DNA from: an uncultured Micrococcales bacterium
Lineage (GTDB): Bacteria > Actinomycetota > Actinomycetes > Actinomycetales > Microbacteriaceae
Assembly (NCBI GenBank): GCA_903866485.1
Contig: CAIPNT010000129.1
Location: 1 to 10,561 of the forward strand
Direction of reading: 5' to 3'
DNA length: 10,561 nt
The notes beneath the pieces were generated by a model. That model worked only from the letters and a program-made list of their open reading frames with translations, was not told where the DNA came from and did not search any database. Position 1 is the stretch's first letter; each line of letters opens with the position of its first letter. Shown here piece after piece: positions 1-10,330 of the stretch. Position numbers and translations under genes: made by a program.

Positions 1-1219
<1,219 letters not shown>

Positions 1220-1235
<16 letters not shown>

Positions 1236-2143
1236 AACCAAGCCATGAGGGCCTTTTGAGCGTGCAAACGATTTTCAGCTTCATCCCAGATAACAGAATG
1301 AGGCCCATCGATGACCTCGGCGCTCACCTCATAACCGCGGTAGGCGGGCAAGCAGTGCATGAAGATGGCGTCTGACTTGGCGCGCTTCATCAGCTCGGCA
1401 TCAATGGTGTAGCCAGCGAAGTCTTCTAAGCGCTTGGCCTTCTCAGCCTCCTGCCCCATCGAAATCCAGGTATCGGTGACCACGATGTCGGCATCAGTGA
1501 TGGCACCGATTGGCTCACCAAAGACCTCAACCGAACCGCCGTGCTTATCGGCGATAAGTTCGGCACGAGCGACAATGCCGTGGTCTGGCTGGTAACCCGC
1601 CGGCCCCGCCACTGCCACATTCATACCGGCAAGGGCACAGCCGATCAGATAGCTGTTGGCCATGTTGTTTGCTGCATCACCGATGTAGGCAATTTTTAGG
1701 CCGGCAAGCTTGCCCTTGTGTTCGAAGATGGTTAGCAAATCGGCCAGAATCTGGCAGGGGTGGTAATCGTCACTTAGTGAGTTGATCACCGGAACGCCGG
1801 CGTGCTGTGCCATCTCTTCGAGACCGGCATGGGCATAAGTGCGCCAAATGATCTGGGCGACCTGTCGCCCAAGCACCCGGGCTGTGTCTGCAACAGACTC
1901 TTTGCCACCCATCTGTGAGCTCTGGCTGTCGATGATCAGTGGCGAACCGCCCAAGTCGGCAACTCCGACGGCAAATGAAACACGGGTGCGAGTCGATGTC
2001 TTGTCAAAAATCAGGGCAACAGTCTTTGGGCCCTCAAATGGTCGCGCCGAATAGGGCGCCTGCTTAAGTTCGAGCGCACGACGCAGAATCTCAGCCTGTT
2101 CGGCTGCGGTGATGTCATCGTCTTTTAGAAAGTGGCGAACCAT
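1220..2143 (-). CDS. argF: Ornithine carbamoyltransferase
   Basis: Cytosolic trimeric enzyme that joins carbamoyl phosphate to ornithine to give citrulline. From the start at 2143 it has 307 residues, the same length as the mycobacterial protein. The carbamoyl-phosphate site STRTR is at 50-54, HPCQ at 128-131, the ornithine-loop motif DTWISMGQE at 224-232 and the catalytic HCLPA at 263-267, followed by the family-typical WDEAENRLHAQKALM end. An in-frame ATG at 2158 would add five residues (MIGNK) and overlap the argB stop as TAATG. I prefer 2143 because MVRHFLKDDD aligns with the usual N-terminus (MIRHFLRDDD type) and a weak GGAA site lies 5 nt upstream. It follows argB with no room for a promoter, so the two are co-transcribed. 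argD, normally placed between argB and argF in Actinobacteria, is absent. Confidence 0.96.
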
Positions 2144-2157
2144 TTTGTTTCCAATCA

Positions 2158-3051
2158 TTAATCAGGAAGAACCATTGTGCCAAAGCCACTGACAGTAAAG
2201 ATCTCAAGCAGGATGCTGTGCGGTGTGCGTCCGTCGATCACGTGGGCGCGAGGCACCCCGCCCTGAACTGCCTTTAGACAGGCCTGCATCTTAGGAATCA
2301 TGCCTGATTCGAGTTTTGGCAGGAGTTCTTCGAGTTCGTTCTCGGTGATTTCAGAGACTAGCGAGTCGCGGTTGGGCCAGTCGCTGTAGAGACCTGGCAC
2401 GTCGGTTAGCACCATGAGCTTTTCGGCGCCAAGGGCTACCGCTAGGGCTGCAGCCGCGAGGTCGGCGTTGACGTTCAGCAGCTCTCCCGCGGTGCTCGGC
2501 GCAACCGTCGAAACTACCGGGATGCGGCCGGCATCCAAGGCCTCGAAAACAATGCGCGGGTTTACTAGGTTCACTTCACCAACCAGGCCAATGTCGATCG
2601 GGCCATCCTCGGAATCAAGGGTGGTCTTCTCGGCACGGAATAGATTGCCGTCTTCACCAGACATGATTGTCGGTTCGGCGCCAGCGGTCTTGATCATCTC
2701 GGCTAGCTGGGCGCTAATTTGGTCTCTAAGCACATCTCGAACGATGCCGATGGTTTCGGCCGTGGTGACCCTGAAGCCACCGCGAAATTCGCTCTGGATG
2801 CCCAGCTCGGCAAGGCGGGCAGAGATCTGCGGACCGCCACCATGAACCACGACAGGCTTTATGCCAACCCAGCGAAGGTATGCCATGTCTTCGGCGAAGG
2901 CACGCTGCAACTCTTCGTCGACCATGGCGTTGCCTCCGAACTTGACAACCACCACTTTGCCGTGAAAGGCCTGCAGCCAAGGCAAAGACTCGATGAGAGT
3001 CTCGGCCTTGATGCGGGCCAAGCCATTTTCGTGCTGTTCTGATGGAATCAT
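2158..3051 (-). CDS. argB: Acetylglutamate kinase
   Basis: Phosphorylates N-acetyl-L-glutamate with ATP, the second step of the acetylated arginine route; amino acid kinase family, cytosolic. The 297 residues contain the nucleotide/phosphate motif KFGGNAM (37-43), the glycine-rich VHGGGPQI (69-76), GGFRVT (91-96), NVNADLAA (193-200), VLTDVPGLY (214-222) and GMIPKM (250-255), which carries the lysine of the ATP site. About 30 residues precede the first kinase strand. In known enzymes such an N-terminal helix goes with hexamer formation and arginine feedback inhibition (Pseudomonas, Thermotoga types), which fits a cyclic pathway with ArgJ; the inhibition itself is inferred. Its ATG overlaps the argJ TAA by one base (TAATG) and no good Shine-Dalgarno is seen, so translation probably depends on ribosomes finishing argJ. 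No other start is near. Confidence 0.97.
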   Translation of the reverse strand: MIPSEQHENGLARIKAETLIESLPWLQAFHGKVVVVKFGGNAMVDEELQRAFAEDMAYLRWVGIKPVVVHGGGPQISARLAELGIQSEFRGGFRVTTAETIGIVRDVLRDQISAQLAEMIKTAGAEPTIMSGEDGNLFRAEKTTLDSEDGPIDIGLVGEVNLVNPRIVFEALDAGRIPVVSTVAPSTAGELLNVNADLAAAALAVALGAEKLMVLTDVPGLYSDWPNRDSLVSEITENELEELLPKLESGMIPKMQACLKAVQGGVPRAHVIDGRTPHSILLEIFTVSGFGTMVLPD

Positions 3052-4205
3052 TAGCTTGAGTATGCGCTGTTCTCTGTCACGTATTCGTGAGTCAGGTCGT
3101 TGGTATAAATCGTCGCTGACTCTGAACCCGCATTTAGCGAGATCTTAATAGAGACTGCGCGCGGGGTTAGGTCAACAAGGTCGCGAGACTGGTCAGGCTG
3201 GCCCTTGCGAGAGACACTCACTCCGTTGATTTCGACATCGATGTCATAGGGGTCGAAAGTAGCCTTGGTGACACCCACTGCGGCAAGAATGCGCCCCCAG
3301 TTCGGGTCGTTGCCATAGATGGCGGCCTTGAACAGGTTGTTTCGGGCAACCGAGCGGCCCACTTCTACGGCGTCATCCTCGGTGGCAGCGTTGACCACTT
3401 CGATGGCGATGTCGTGGCTCGACCCTTCGGCGTCGCGAAGTAATTGCTGAGCAAGATCGTGACAGACGGCGGTTACGGCTGCTTGGAATTCATCATGGTC
3501 AGGAGTAACGCCCGAAGCGCCAGAAGCCATCAGTGTGACCTGGTCATTGGTGGACATGCAGCCGTCAGAGTCGAGGCGATCGAAGGTCACGCGGGTTGCC
3601 GCACGAAGAGTCTTGTCGAGGTTGGCGCTATCGACTGCAGCATCGGTAGTGACCACGACCAGCATTGTGGCAAGGCCCGGTGCAAGCATGCCGGCACCCT
3701 TGGCCATGCCGCCGACCGACCAACCGTTTGCACTGCTGTGGTGAGCGGTTTTTGAGACCGAGTCGGTGGTCATAATCGCCTCAGCCGCAGAGGGGCCAGC
3801 CTCGTCAGATAGTTCGGCCGCGGCACGCTCGACACCGGCGGTTAACTTGGCTAGGTCGAGCTGCTCGCCGATGAGCCCGGTTGAACAAACCAAAACATCA
3901 CCGGCCGAAACACCGAGCACTTCGGCAACCTTTTCAGCTGTCGAGTGTGTGGTCTGGAAACCCTGCGGCCCGGTGTAACAGTTGGCACCGCCCGAGTTCA
4001 GCACGATTGCCGCAACTTCGCCGTCGGCGATGACTTGCTTGCTCCAGATGATGGGGTTGGCCTGGCAGCGGTTGGTGGTGAAAACCACGGCAGCCGATTT
4101 CAACGGCCCTTGGTTCACGACCAAGGCTAGGTCTTTGTTGCCCGAAGCCTTGATTCCAGCGCGAACACCGGCGGCTAGAAAGCCCTTGGCTACTGTTACG
4201 GTCAT
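3051..4205 (-). CDS. argJ: Ornithine acetyltransferase (glutamate N-acetyltransferase)
   Basis: Transfers the acetyl group of N-acetylornithine to glutamate, releasing ornithine and recycling N-acetylglutamate; some members also use acetyl-CoA. The 384 residues are full length for the family. The proenzyme cleaves itself before the threonine of the [14 protein letters not shown] motif; here that is T180 (motif 169-182), giving alpha and beta chains. The oxyanion-type motif STGLIG is at 108-113, [10 protein letters not shown] at 212-221, and the GNDPNWGRI signature at 298-306. The C-terminus [18 protein letters not shown] matches the family's terminal block. The ATG overlaps the argC stop as ATGA (4 nt), so the genes are translationally coupled. 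Whether it also performs the argA reaction cannot be told from sequence; no argA is in the window. Confidence 0.97.
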   Translation of the reverse strand: MTVTVAKGFLAAGVRAGIKASGNKDLALVVNQGPLKSAAVVFTTNRCQANPIIWSKQVIADGEVAAIVLNSGGANCYTGPQGFQTTHSTAEKVAEVLGVSAGDVLVCSTGLIGEQLDLAKLTAGVERAAAELSDEAGPSAAEAIMTTDSVSKTAHHSSANGWSVGGMAKGAGMLAPGLATMLVVVTTDAAVDSANLDKTLRAATRVTFDRLDSDGCMSTNDQVTLMASGASGVTPDHDEFQAAVTAVCHDLAQQLLRDAEGSSHDIAIEVVNAATEDDAVEVGRSVARNNLFKAAIYGNDPNWGRILAAVGVTKATFDPYDIDVEINGVSVSRKGQPDQSRDLVDLTPRAVSIKISLNAGSESATIYTNDLTHEYVTENSAYSS

Positions 4206-5263
4206 TTATTCGCACCATTCTTGGCAAGACTGATAGCAGTCAGGCCGGTATTCTCTTCAAGCCCAAGGGCAATGTTCATCGACTGGATCGCCGCCCCGCC
4301 GGTTCCTTTGACCAGGTTATCGATGGCGCAAACCGCAACCAATCGATTGGCGTGTTCATCGATGGCAAGGCCGATCAGAGCATTGTTTTCACCGATCGTA
4401 TCTGCAGTGGATGGAAACTGCCCCTGCGGATAAACCTTGATGAATTGCTCATCGCCGTAAGCCTCCGCCCAGGCCAGCTGAGCCTGCTCGAGGGTAACCC
4501 CGCGCTTCAGCTTGGCGGTGTTCACAGCCAAAATGCCGCGTTCCATGGACACCAAAATTGGCGTGAATGAGATCTGAATTTTCTCACCGGCAGACTTCGA
4601 GAGATTCTGTTCGATCTCTGGCGTGTGACGGTGAATACCGCCCACCTGATAAGCATTTGCCGAACCGGTTGGCTCAATTTCGAAGAGCTTTTCGGTTGCC
4701 CCTCGGCCAGCACCAGATGTTCCGGCAGACAAGATACTCACAATGTCGTGCGGCTCGATCAGACCAGCCGCCAATCCTGGCGCAAGCGCGAGTGTGATTG
4801 CGGTCACGTTGCATCCTGGGACTGCTATTCGTTTAGTGCCCTTGATCAGGTCACGCTGCTTGCTCTGCCCGCCAATCAGCAACTCAGGCATGCCGTAGGT
4901 CCAGGTGCCGGCGTGTTCGCCACCGTAGAACTTCGTCCAGTCGGCTTCTGACTCGAGACGGAAGTCGGCACCACAGTCGATGACCAGCGTTTCTTCGCTC
5001 AACCATTCGGCCACTTCGGCCGACTTAGAGTGCGGCAACGCTAAGAACACGATATCGTGGCCAGCAAGCTCAGCAGAAGAGTTTTCTGAGAAGACCAAGT
5101 CGGCAAACGCTTCAACGTGTGGGTGAAGTGTTGACACCTTATGACCAACCATGCTGCTGGCTGTGACGGTCTTTAGTTCGAGTTCTGGATGCTCGGCAAC
5201 CAGACGCAAGAGTTCTCCACCAACGTTTCCGCTGGCGCCAGCAATGGCCACTGAAAATGCCAT
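4202..5263 (-). CDS. argC: N-acetyl-gamma-glutamyl-phosphate reductase
   Basis: NADPH-dependent reduction of N-acetylglutamyl phosphate to the semialdehyde, third step of arginine synthesis; cytosolic. The 353 residues fit the family. An N-terminal Rossmann motif GASGNVG lies at 9-15. The catalytic cysteine is C151 in VPGCNVTA, a variant I associate with high-GC Gram-positives (many others have NPGCYPTA). GTSGAGRG follows at 181-188, the catalytic-histidine motif HRHTPEI at 211-217, and VKGTGGAAIQSMNIALG at 318-334. ATG 5263 is preceded at 4 nt by a GGGGAG Shine-Dalgarno. It opens the arginine gene run, only 28 nt after the pheT stop, with no terminator or ARG box visible in that gap. Either pheST read-through or a promoter inside the 3' end of pheT drives it. 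Confidence 0.97.
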   Translation of the reverse strand: MAFSVAIAGASGNVGGELLRLVAEHPELELKTVTASSMVGHKVSTLHPHVEAFADLVFSENSSAELAGHDIVFLALPHSKSAEVAEWLSEETLVIDCGADFRLESEADWTKFYGGEHAGTWTYGMPELLIGGQSKQRDLIKGTKRIAVPGCNVTAITLALAPGLAAGLIEPHDIVSILSAGTSGAGRGATEKLFEIEPTGSANAYQVGGIHRHTPEIEQNLSKSAGEKIQISFTPILVSMERGILAVNTAKLKRGVTLEQAQLAWAEAYGDEQFIKVYPQGQFPSTADTIGENNALIGLAIDEHANRLVAVCAIDNLVKGTGGAAIQSMNIALGLEENTGLTAISLAKNGANK

Positions 5264-5291
5264 CGTGCTCCCCTATCTATGGTCTTGCCCG

Positions 5292-7801
5292 CTAGGCGCG
5301 GAGCGTCGCACCAAACTTTTGGTTTGCCAAAGCAACCGCCTTGTCGCGAGACTCTGAAGCCTCGACCTGAGTCAATGTGCGGTCGGCAGCTCTGAAGCGA
5401 AGGGCAAAGGTCAACGACTTGGTGCCCTCGGTTAGGTTGTCGCCGCGATAGTCATCGACCAGCACCACATGCTCTAGCAGGTCGCCTGCGCCCTCGTGAA
5501 TGACCGCCAGGATGTCGCCGGCAGGCACATCTTTGGAAACAACCAGTGAAAGATCTTGGGTGGCCGCAGGGTAGGTGCCGATAAAGCCAGCCTGAACAAC
5601 CTCGGGAGCGGCGGCGAATAGTGCGTCAAGGTCGATTTCGAGCGCCGCGACGCGACGAGGCAGGTCGTTGGCAGAAGTTAGGTTTGGGTCTAACTCGCCC
5701 GCGAAACCAACCGAGATCTTGCCGTCAGCCGCCAAAAGCTCAGCGGTGCGGCCAGGGTGGAAGCCCTGTGGGCTAGCCTGGCGAACGGTTAGCTCCAGTC
5801 CAACCGCGTGTGCAGCTATTCGAGCCGCCTGGATGGCATCCTCGTAGCTAATCTGTCGGGCAGAAACCCCAACCGCCTGGTCTACGCGGTCACCGGTGAA
5901 CAACACGGCTAGGTGTGAAGGCTGAGCAGGAATGGTGCCGTTTAGCACCTGGAGTTCTTGGTCGCTAGGCAGCTGATTGCCAACCGGAAGCTTGCCAGTT
6001 GCAACGATCGGCTTTGCCGGCAAGAAAACTGAGCCCTCTTCGAAGATGGCCAGGTCGGTGAGGCCTCGCGACAGGTTGCGCTTGGCAGCCTCGATCAGGC
6101 CAGGCAGAATGGTGGTGCGCATCTCGCCGAATTCGGCCTGAAGCGCATTAGCCAACTTGACCGTCGCGATTGGCGAGCCAAAGAGCTGGTTCTGCTGCTC
6201 ACTGATGAACGGATAAGTCAAAACCTCGACGTGACCGGCACCGGCGAGCGCGGTGAGCACAGCACGACGACGACGCTGATTCATGGTTAGACCGCGACCA
6301 GGAGGAGCTATCGGTAGGCGTGAAGGTATGCGGTGGTAGCCGTTGATGCGGGCAATTTCTTCGACCAGGTCAGTCTTGTGAGTTAGGTCAGGTCTCCAGC
6401 TCGGCGGAATAACCTCGTATCCGCCATCAACGGCGGCAACAACACAGCCAACCGCTCGCAACACATCCTGAATCTCTTCAGCTGTATAGTCGACGCCCAC
6501 CAGGTCGGCAGCGAATTCTGCCGGCAACCAGATTGGTGCGATTGCTGGCAAATCTTTAAACTCAGCGCCGAGCGAGTCGGCCGCTCCCCCGGCGTGCACC
6601 TCAAGAAGTTGCACAACTCGTGCGGCGGCGTTGTCGGCCATCATCGGGTCAACACCGCGCTCGAAGCGCTTTGAAGCCTCGGATGAAAGGCGGTGGCGGC
6701 GAGCCGATCTAGCGATAGTGATTGGCTCAAAGTGAGCGGCCTCTACGAGCACATCCTTGGTGGAAGAACTAACCTCGGTTGACTCACCACCCATCACACC
6801 GGCCAGACCAATTGGTCCTGACTCGTCGGTAATGAGCAGGTCTTCGGGGTCGAGTTTGCGCTCTTGACCGTCAAGTGTCTTCAAGGTCTCGCCAGCCTTG
6901 GCGCGACGCACAGTGAGACCACCGCGCACCTTGTCTAGGTCGTATGCGTGAGTCGGCTGACCTAGCTCAAGCATGACGTAGTTGGTGATGTCTACCACAA
7001 GCGAAACCGAGCGCATGCCCGCGAGCTTAAGTCGAGCGACCATCCAGGCGGGAGTCGGGCGTGAAGTGTCAACACCACGCACCACTCGAAGCACGAATCG
7101 GTCGGTGCCTCGACGCCCACGGATTGGAGCTTGGTCGTCGATGGTCAGGCTGAAGCCGTGACCGCTCTCAATGTGAGCGTTGCTCTTTGGATCTCTGAAA
7201 TCTGCGCCGGTTGCGTGCGAATACTCGCGTGCGATTCCGCGCATTGAGAAGCAGTAACCGCGGTCTGGGGTCACGTTAACTTCGGCGGCAGTTTCGTTTA
7301 GGCTAAGCAGTTCGAGCGCGTCGCTGCCCACCTTTGGGTCGAGGCCAAGCTGCTGAAGACGAATGATTCCAGCGTGGTCGTCGCTTAGGTTCAACTCGCG
7401 AGCAGAAGCCATCATGCCATCGCTGATGTGTCCGTAGGTGCTTCGAGCCGCGATGCGGAAGTCACCCGGTAGCACCGCGCCAGGAAGGCAAACAACAACT
7501 TTGTCTCCCACCACGAAGTTGCTGGCGCCACAGACGATTCCGCGAACATCCTCGCCACCGTCGGCAGCCTCTTCTCCGGCAGCCGCGACGCGCACCTGGC
7601 ACCAGTTGATGGTTTTGCCATTGGTCTGAGGCTCAGGAGTGAACTCGAGCACCTGGCCAACAACAACCGGGCCGGTGACACCGAAGCCGTGTGAACCTTC
7701 TTCTTCAAGCCCAACTTTGACCAGTTCGGCCATGACACTCTCAGGAGTGGCATCGCCTGGAAGATCGACATAATCTGCAAGCCATGACAAAGGAACGCGC
7801 A

Positions 7802-7802
<1 letters not shown>
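5292..7802 (-). CDS. pheT: Phenylalanyl-tRNA synthetase beta subunit
   Basis: Large subunit of the alpha2-beta2 class II synthetase that charges tRNA-Phe; cytosolic. The 836 residues are full length and the bacterial domain order is visible: N-terminal part, OB-fold tRNA-binding domain (about 40-155, starting VVVGQVLEF), the B3/B4 editing domain (about 225-395, with DITNYVMLELGQPTHAYD and SEASKRFERGVD), B5 (about 425-495, with PSWRPDLTHKTDLVEEIARINGY, whose acidic residues bind metal), the catalytically inactive synthetase-like core (about 510-720) and the C-terminal ferredoxin-fold anticodon-binding domain (about 743-836, from YPAATQDLSLVV). It starts at ATG 7802, overlapping the pheS TAA by one base; a GGAGT lies 13 nt upstream inside pheS. 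Coupled translation would keep the subunits equimolar. Nothing looks truncated. Confidence 0.98.
5310..5323. repeat. Inverted repeat in pheT 3' end upstream of argC
   Basis: ACCAAA and TTTGGT are separated by 2 nt, an operator-like 6-bp dyad 47 nt before the argC ATG. On the minus strand a TTGGCA (5330-5325), one mismatch from TTGACA, overlaps its upstream side, but no TANNNT box lies at a proper distance. The dyad sits in codons for the conserved pheT C-terminus, and a 6-bp dyad is common by chance, so a regulatory role is only a suggestion. Confidence 0.15.
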
Positions 7803-8867
<1,065 letters not shown>

Positions 8868-8870
8868 GCG

Positions 8871-9668
8871 CTAAGCCTGGTTTTGCGCGAACGCGGTGAC
8901 ATAAAGGCAGATGCTGGCCGCGGTTACCAGATTCAACGATTCGGCTGCCCCATAAAGCGGCACCGAAACCTGTCGGTCGACCAGGTCGAGGGTGCTCTGC
9001 TCGAAACCCCAAGCTTCGTTGCCAAATACCCAAACGGTCGGCTGCGACAAAACCTCGTCGCCCAAGCTTGGGATTTCTTCGGCTCCACCATTGGCAGCAA
9101 ACACCTGAAGGCCAGCTTGTTTGAGTGCGGTGATGGCATGCTCGATTGGCACATCGATGGCAAATGGCACGTGAAAAATACTGCCAGTGGTTGAACGAAT
9201 AACCTTCGGGTTATAGACGTCTACGCTGTTGCTGCTGAAGATGACGGCGTCTGCACCGGCCGCATCGGCGGCTCGCAAGACGGTACCAGCATTTCCAGGG
9301 TCACGGATGTTGGCCAGCAATGCGACTAGTCGCGGCTTTGCGGCGATGATGTCATCCAATGAAGCATGAAGTTGTTCACAGACTGCAACCACTCCCTGAG
9401 GTGTAGTGGTGTCAGTGAGCGCCTTTAGGACTGGCTCTGAAACCAGCTGCACCTCGATGCGAGCAGATTCGGCACGGTCAAAGAGGTCAGGGTAGCGCTC
9501 AAGGGCATCCTCGGTTGCAAACAACTCGACGATTAGTTTTGGGCGATTTAGCGCTTCTTTAAGGCCCTGAGGTCCCTCAAGCAGAAAGAGCCCGGTCGAT
9601 GACCGGGCGTCTTTCTTAGTGAGCTTGGCGACCCCGCGGACCCTATTGGCCTTGGGATCATTCAGCAA
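8871..9668 (-). CDS. SpoU/TrmH-family RNA 2'-O-ribose methyltransferase (TsnR-like)
   Basis: Predicted S-adenosylmethionine-dependent 2'-O-methyltransferase acting on rRNA or tRNA; the exact target base cannot be told. From TTG 9668 it has 265 residues. Residues 1-100 hold the RNA-binding substrate domain (FLLEGPQGLKEAL at 28-40). The SPOUT knot domain follows, with motif 1 NIRDPGNAGTVLRAADAAGA (120-139), motif 2 VFGNEAWG (214-221) and motif 3 SVPLYGAAESLNLVTAAS (235-252). The open frame extends back to ATG 9728, but that would overlap rplT by 56 nt with an unconserved stretch. TTG 9668, 4 nt after the rplT stop, gives MLNDPKANRVRGVAKL, which matches the usual N-terminus of actinobacterial homologues. 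No internal methionine exists downstream. The SD-like AAGG and the TTG lie in a small hairpin, and a terminator-like repeat lies at codons about 18-29. It follows rplT, as tsnR does in mycobacteria. Confidence 0.92.
   Translation of the reverse strand: MLNDPKANRVRGVAKLTKKDARSSTGLFLLEGPQGLKEALNRPKLIVELFATEDALERYPDLFDRAESARIEVQLVSEPVLKALTDTTTPQGVVAVCEQLHASLDDIIAAKPRLVALLANIRDPGNAGTVLRAADAAGADAVIFSSNSVDVYNPKVIRSTTGSIFHVPFAIDVPIEHAITALKQAGLQVFAANGGAEEIPSLGDEVLSQPTVWVFGNEAWGFEQSTLDLVDRQVSVPLYGAAESLNLVTAASICLYVTAFAQNQA
9583..9616 (-). terminator. Terminator-like hairpin inside the methyltransferase gene, after rplT
   Basis: GCCCGGTC and GACCGGGC (9590-9597, 9601-9608) form a perfect 8-bp stem with a 3-nt loop. 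AGAAAGA (9583-9589) and TCTTTCT (9610-9616) extend it by 7 bp past a single unpaired base at 9609. On the minus strand it is an A-rich lead, a GC stem, then TCTTTCTGCTT: the layout of an intrinsic terminator, and it could also work on the plus strand. It starts 56 nt after the rplT stop, where the ribosomal-protein operon would be expected to end, yet is inside the methyltransferase frame. A 15-bp match is very unlikely by chance in 10 kb. Translation of the methyltransferase would disrupt it. Confidence 0.7.
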
Positions 9669-9684
9669 GGTCTTACTTGACCTT
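9667..9684 (-). promoter_or_regulatory. Hairpin over rplT stop and methyltransferase start
   Basis: On the minus strand AAGGTC (9684-9679) pairs with GACCTT (9672-9667), leaving a 6-nt loop AAGTAA that holds the rplT TAA. The 5' arm contains the only Shine-Dalgarno-like AAGG, and the 3' arm contains the first two bases of the TTG start. If it folds, the start is masked until ribosomes ending rplT open it, giving translational coupling. The stem is only 6 bp, so the claim rests on position. Confidence 0.35.
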
Positions 9685-10056
9685 TGGCGCTGAAGTGTCG
9701 GCTGGCAAAGCTGCCTTTGCCGAAGCAACCAGACTTGCGAAGGTCTTTGGCTCGTTTACGGCTAGGTCAGCAAGGATGCGACGGTCAACCGCGATGCCAG
9801 CAAGGTTTAGACCCTGGATTAGGCGGTTGTAGGTTAGGCCGTTTGCACGTGATGCAGCGTTGATGCGCTGGATCCATAGGCGACGGAAGTCACCCTTACG
9901 GGCGCGACGGTCGTTGTATGCGTAAACCAACGAGTGCAGCATCTGCTGCTTTGCCATGCGGTATAGACGTGAACGCTGGCCGCGGTAACCCTTGGCGCGC
10001 TCTAGAACTGTGCGGCGCTTCTTGGCTCCGTTTACAGCGTTTTTTACTCTTGCCAT
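9673..10056 (-). CDS. rplT: 50S ribosomal protein bL20
   Basis: Early-assembly protein of the large subunit, binding 23S rRNA. The 127 residues have the basic N-terminal arm [33 protein letters not shown] and the globular block with [31 protein letters not shown] and [10 protein letters not shown], typical of bL20. A short extra tail rich in Ala, Ser and Lys (about residues 115-127) goes past the bacterial core of about 117, as is common in Actinobacteria. ATG 10056 is preceded by AGGAG at 9 nt. The gene lies 64 nt after rpmI, and the gap holds a UUCG hairpin. In E. coli and Bacillus, bL20 represses this operon by binding its mRNA; no homologous leader structure can be claimed from here. Confidence 0.98.
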   Translation of the reverse strand: MARVKNAVNGAKKRRTVLERAKGYRGQRSRLYRMAKQQMLHSLVYAYNDRRARKGDFRRLWIQRINAASRANGLTYNRLIQGLNLAGIAVDRRILADLAVNEPKTFASLVASAKAALPADTSAPKVK

Positions 10057-10084
10057 TTGTTGATACTCCTAAGTTCAACTGATT

Positions 10085-10098
10085 GGCGCCGAAGCACC
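10085..10098 (-). promoter_or_regulatory. C(UUCG)G tetraloop hairpin in rpmI-rplT gap
   Basis: Minus-strand RNA GGUGC-UUCG-GCGCC: a 5-bp stem (one G-U pair) closed by the unusually stable C(UUCG)G loop. It ends 28 nt before the rplT ATG and does not cover the AGGAG site at 10070-10066. No T-run follows, so it is not a terminator. It could be a processing or stabilising element, or part of a bL20 site; this is speculative. Confidence 0.35.
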
Positions 10099-10120
10099 TT
10101 CAGAAATTTGCGATTCGGGC

Positions 10121-10315
10121 TTACTTGCCGAGTAGGGTCTTGAGGGTCTTGTAGTCAGCTGGCGAAACGACCTGGTCGACATTTAGGCGACGCTTGCGGC
10201 GGTTTGACATGTGCTCCTGGTTGTGGCGCATGTTGATCTGCTGCTTCATGATCTTGCCGCTACCGGTGAAGCGAAAACGCTTCTTAGCGCCAGAGTGGGT
10301 CTTCTGCTTTGGCAT
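10121..10315 (-). CDS. rpmI: 50S ribosomal protein bL35
   Basis: Small, very basic protein of the large ribosomal subunit. The 64 residues are full family length and show the canonical layout: [22 protein letters not shown] at the start, then the His/Asn/Arg-rich rRNA-binding middle ([16 protein letters not shown]), and the C-terminal [12 protein letters not shown] 10315 is preceded by AGGAGA at 6 nt. It lies 15 nt after the infC stop and before rplT, the universal infC-rpmI-rplT arrangement, so all three are expected on one mRNA. Confidence 0.98.
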   Translation of the reverse strand: MPKQKTHSGAKKRFRFTGSGKIMKQQINMRHNQEHMSNRRKRRLNVDQVVSPADYKTLKTLLGK

Positions 10316-10330
10316 TGATTTCTCCTGTTT

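Noticed and set aside
2144-2158. argF start at ATG 2158 (five extra residues)
   Set aside because: Possible because of the TAATG overlap, but MVRHFLKDDD at 2143 matches the family N-terminus and gives the usual 307 residues.
2414-2845. 143-aa plus-strand ORF opposite argB
   Set aside because: Mirror of a conserved gene; Ser/Ala/Arg-rich with no recognisable domain and no ribosome site.
5264-5291. Search for an ARG box or terminator in the pheT-argC gap
   Set aside because: Neither is visible; the gap holds only a good Shine-Dalgarno site before argC.
6806-6817. 12-bp palindrome GACCAATTGGTC inside pheT
   Set aside because: A few 12-bp palindromes are expected by chance in 10 kb; mid-gene position gives no function.
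9061-9072. 12-bp palindrome CCCAAGCTTGGG inside the methyltransferase gene
   Set aside because: Chance-level palindrome encoding ordinary residues.
8883-9194. 103-aa plus-strand ORF opposite the methyltransferase
   Set aside because: No conserved motif, and the minus-strand SPOUT motifs fully explain the region.
9669-9728. N-terminal extension of the methyltransferase starting at ATG 9728
   Set aside because: It lies in the 3' end of rplT in another frame and shows no family resemblance; the TTG start fits better.
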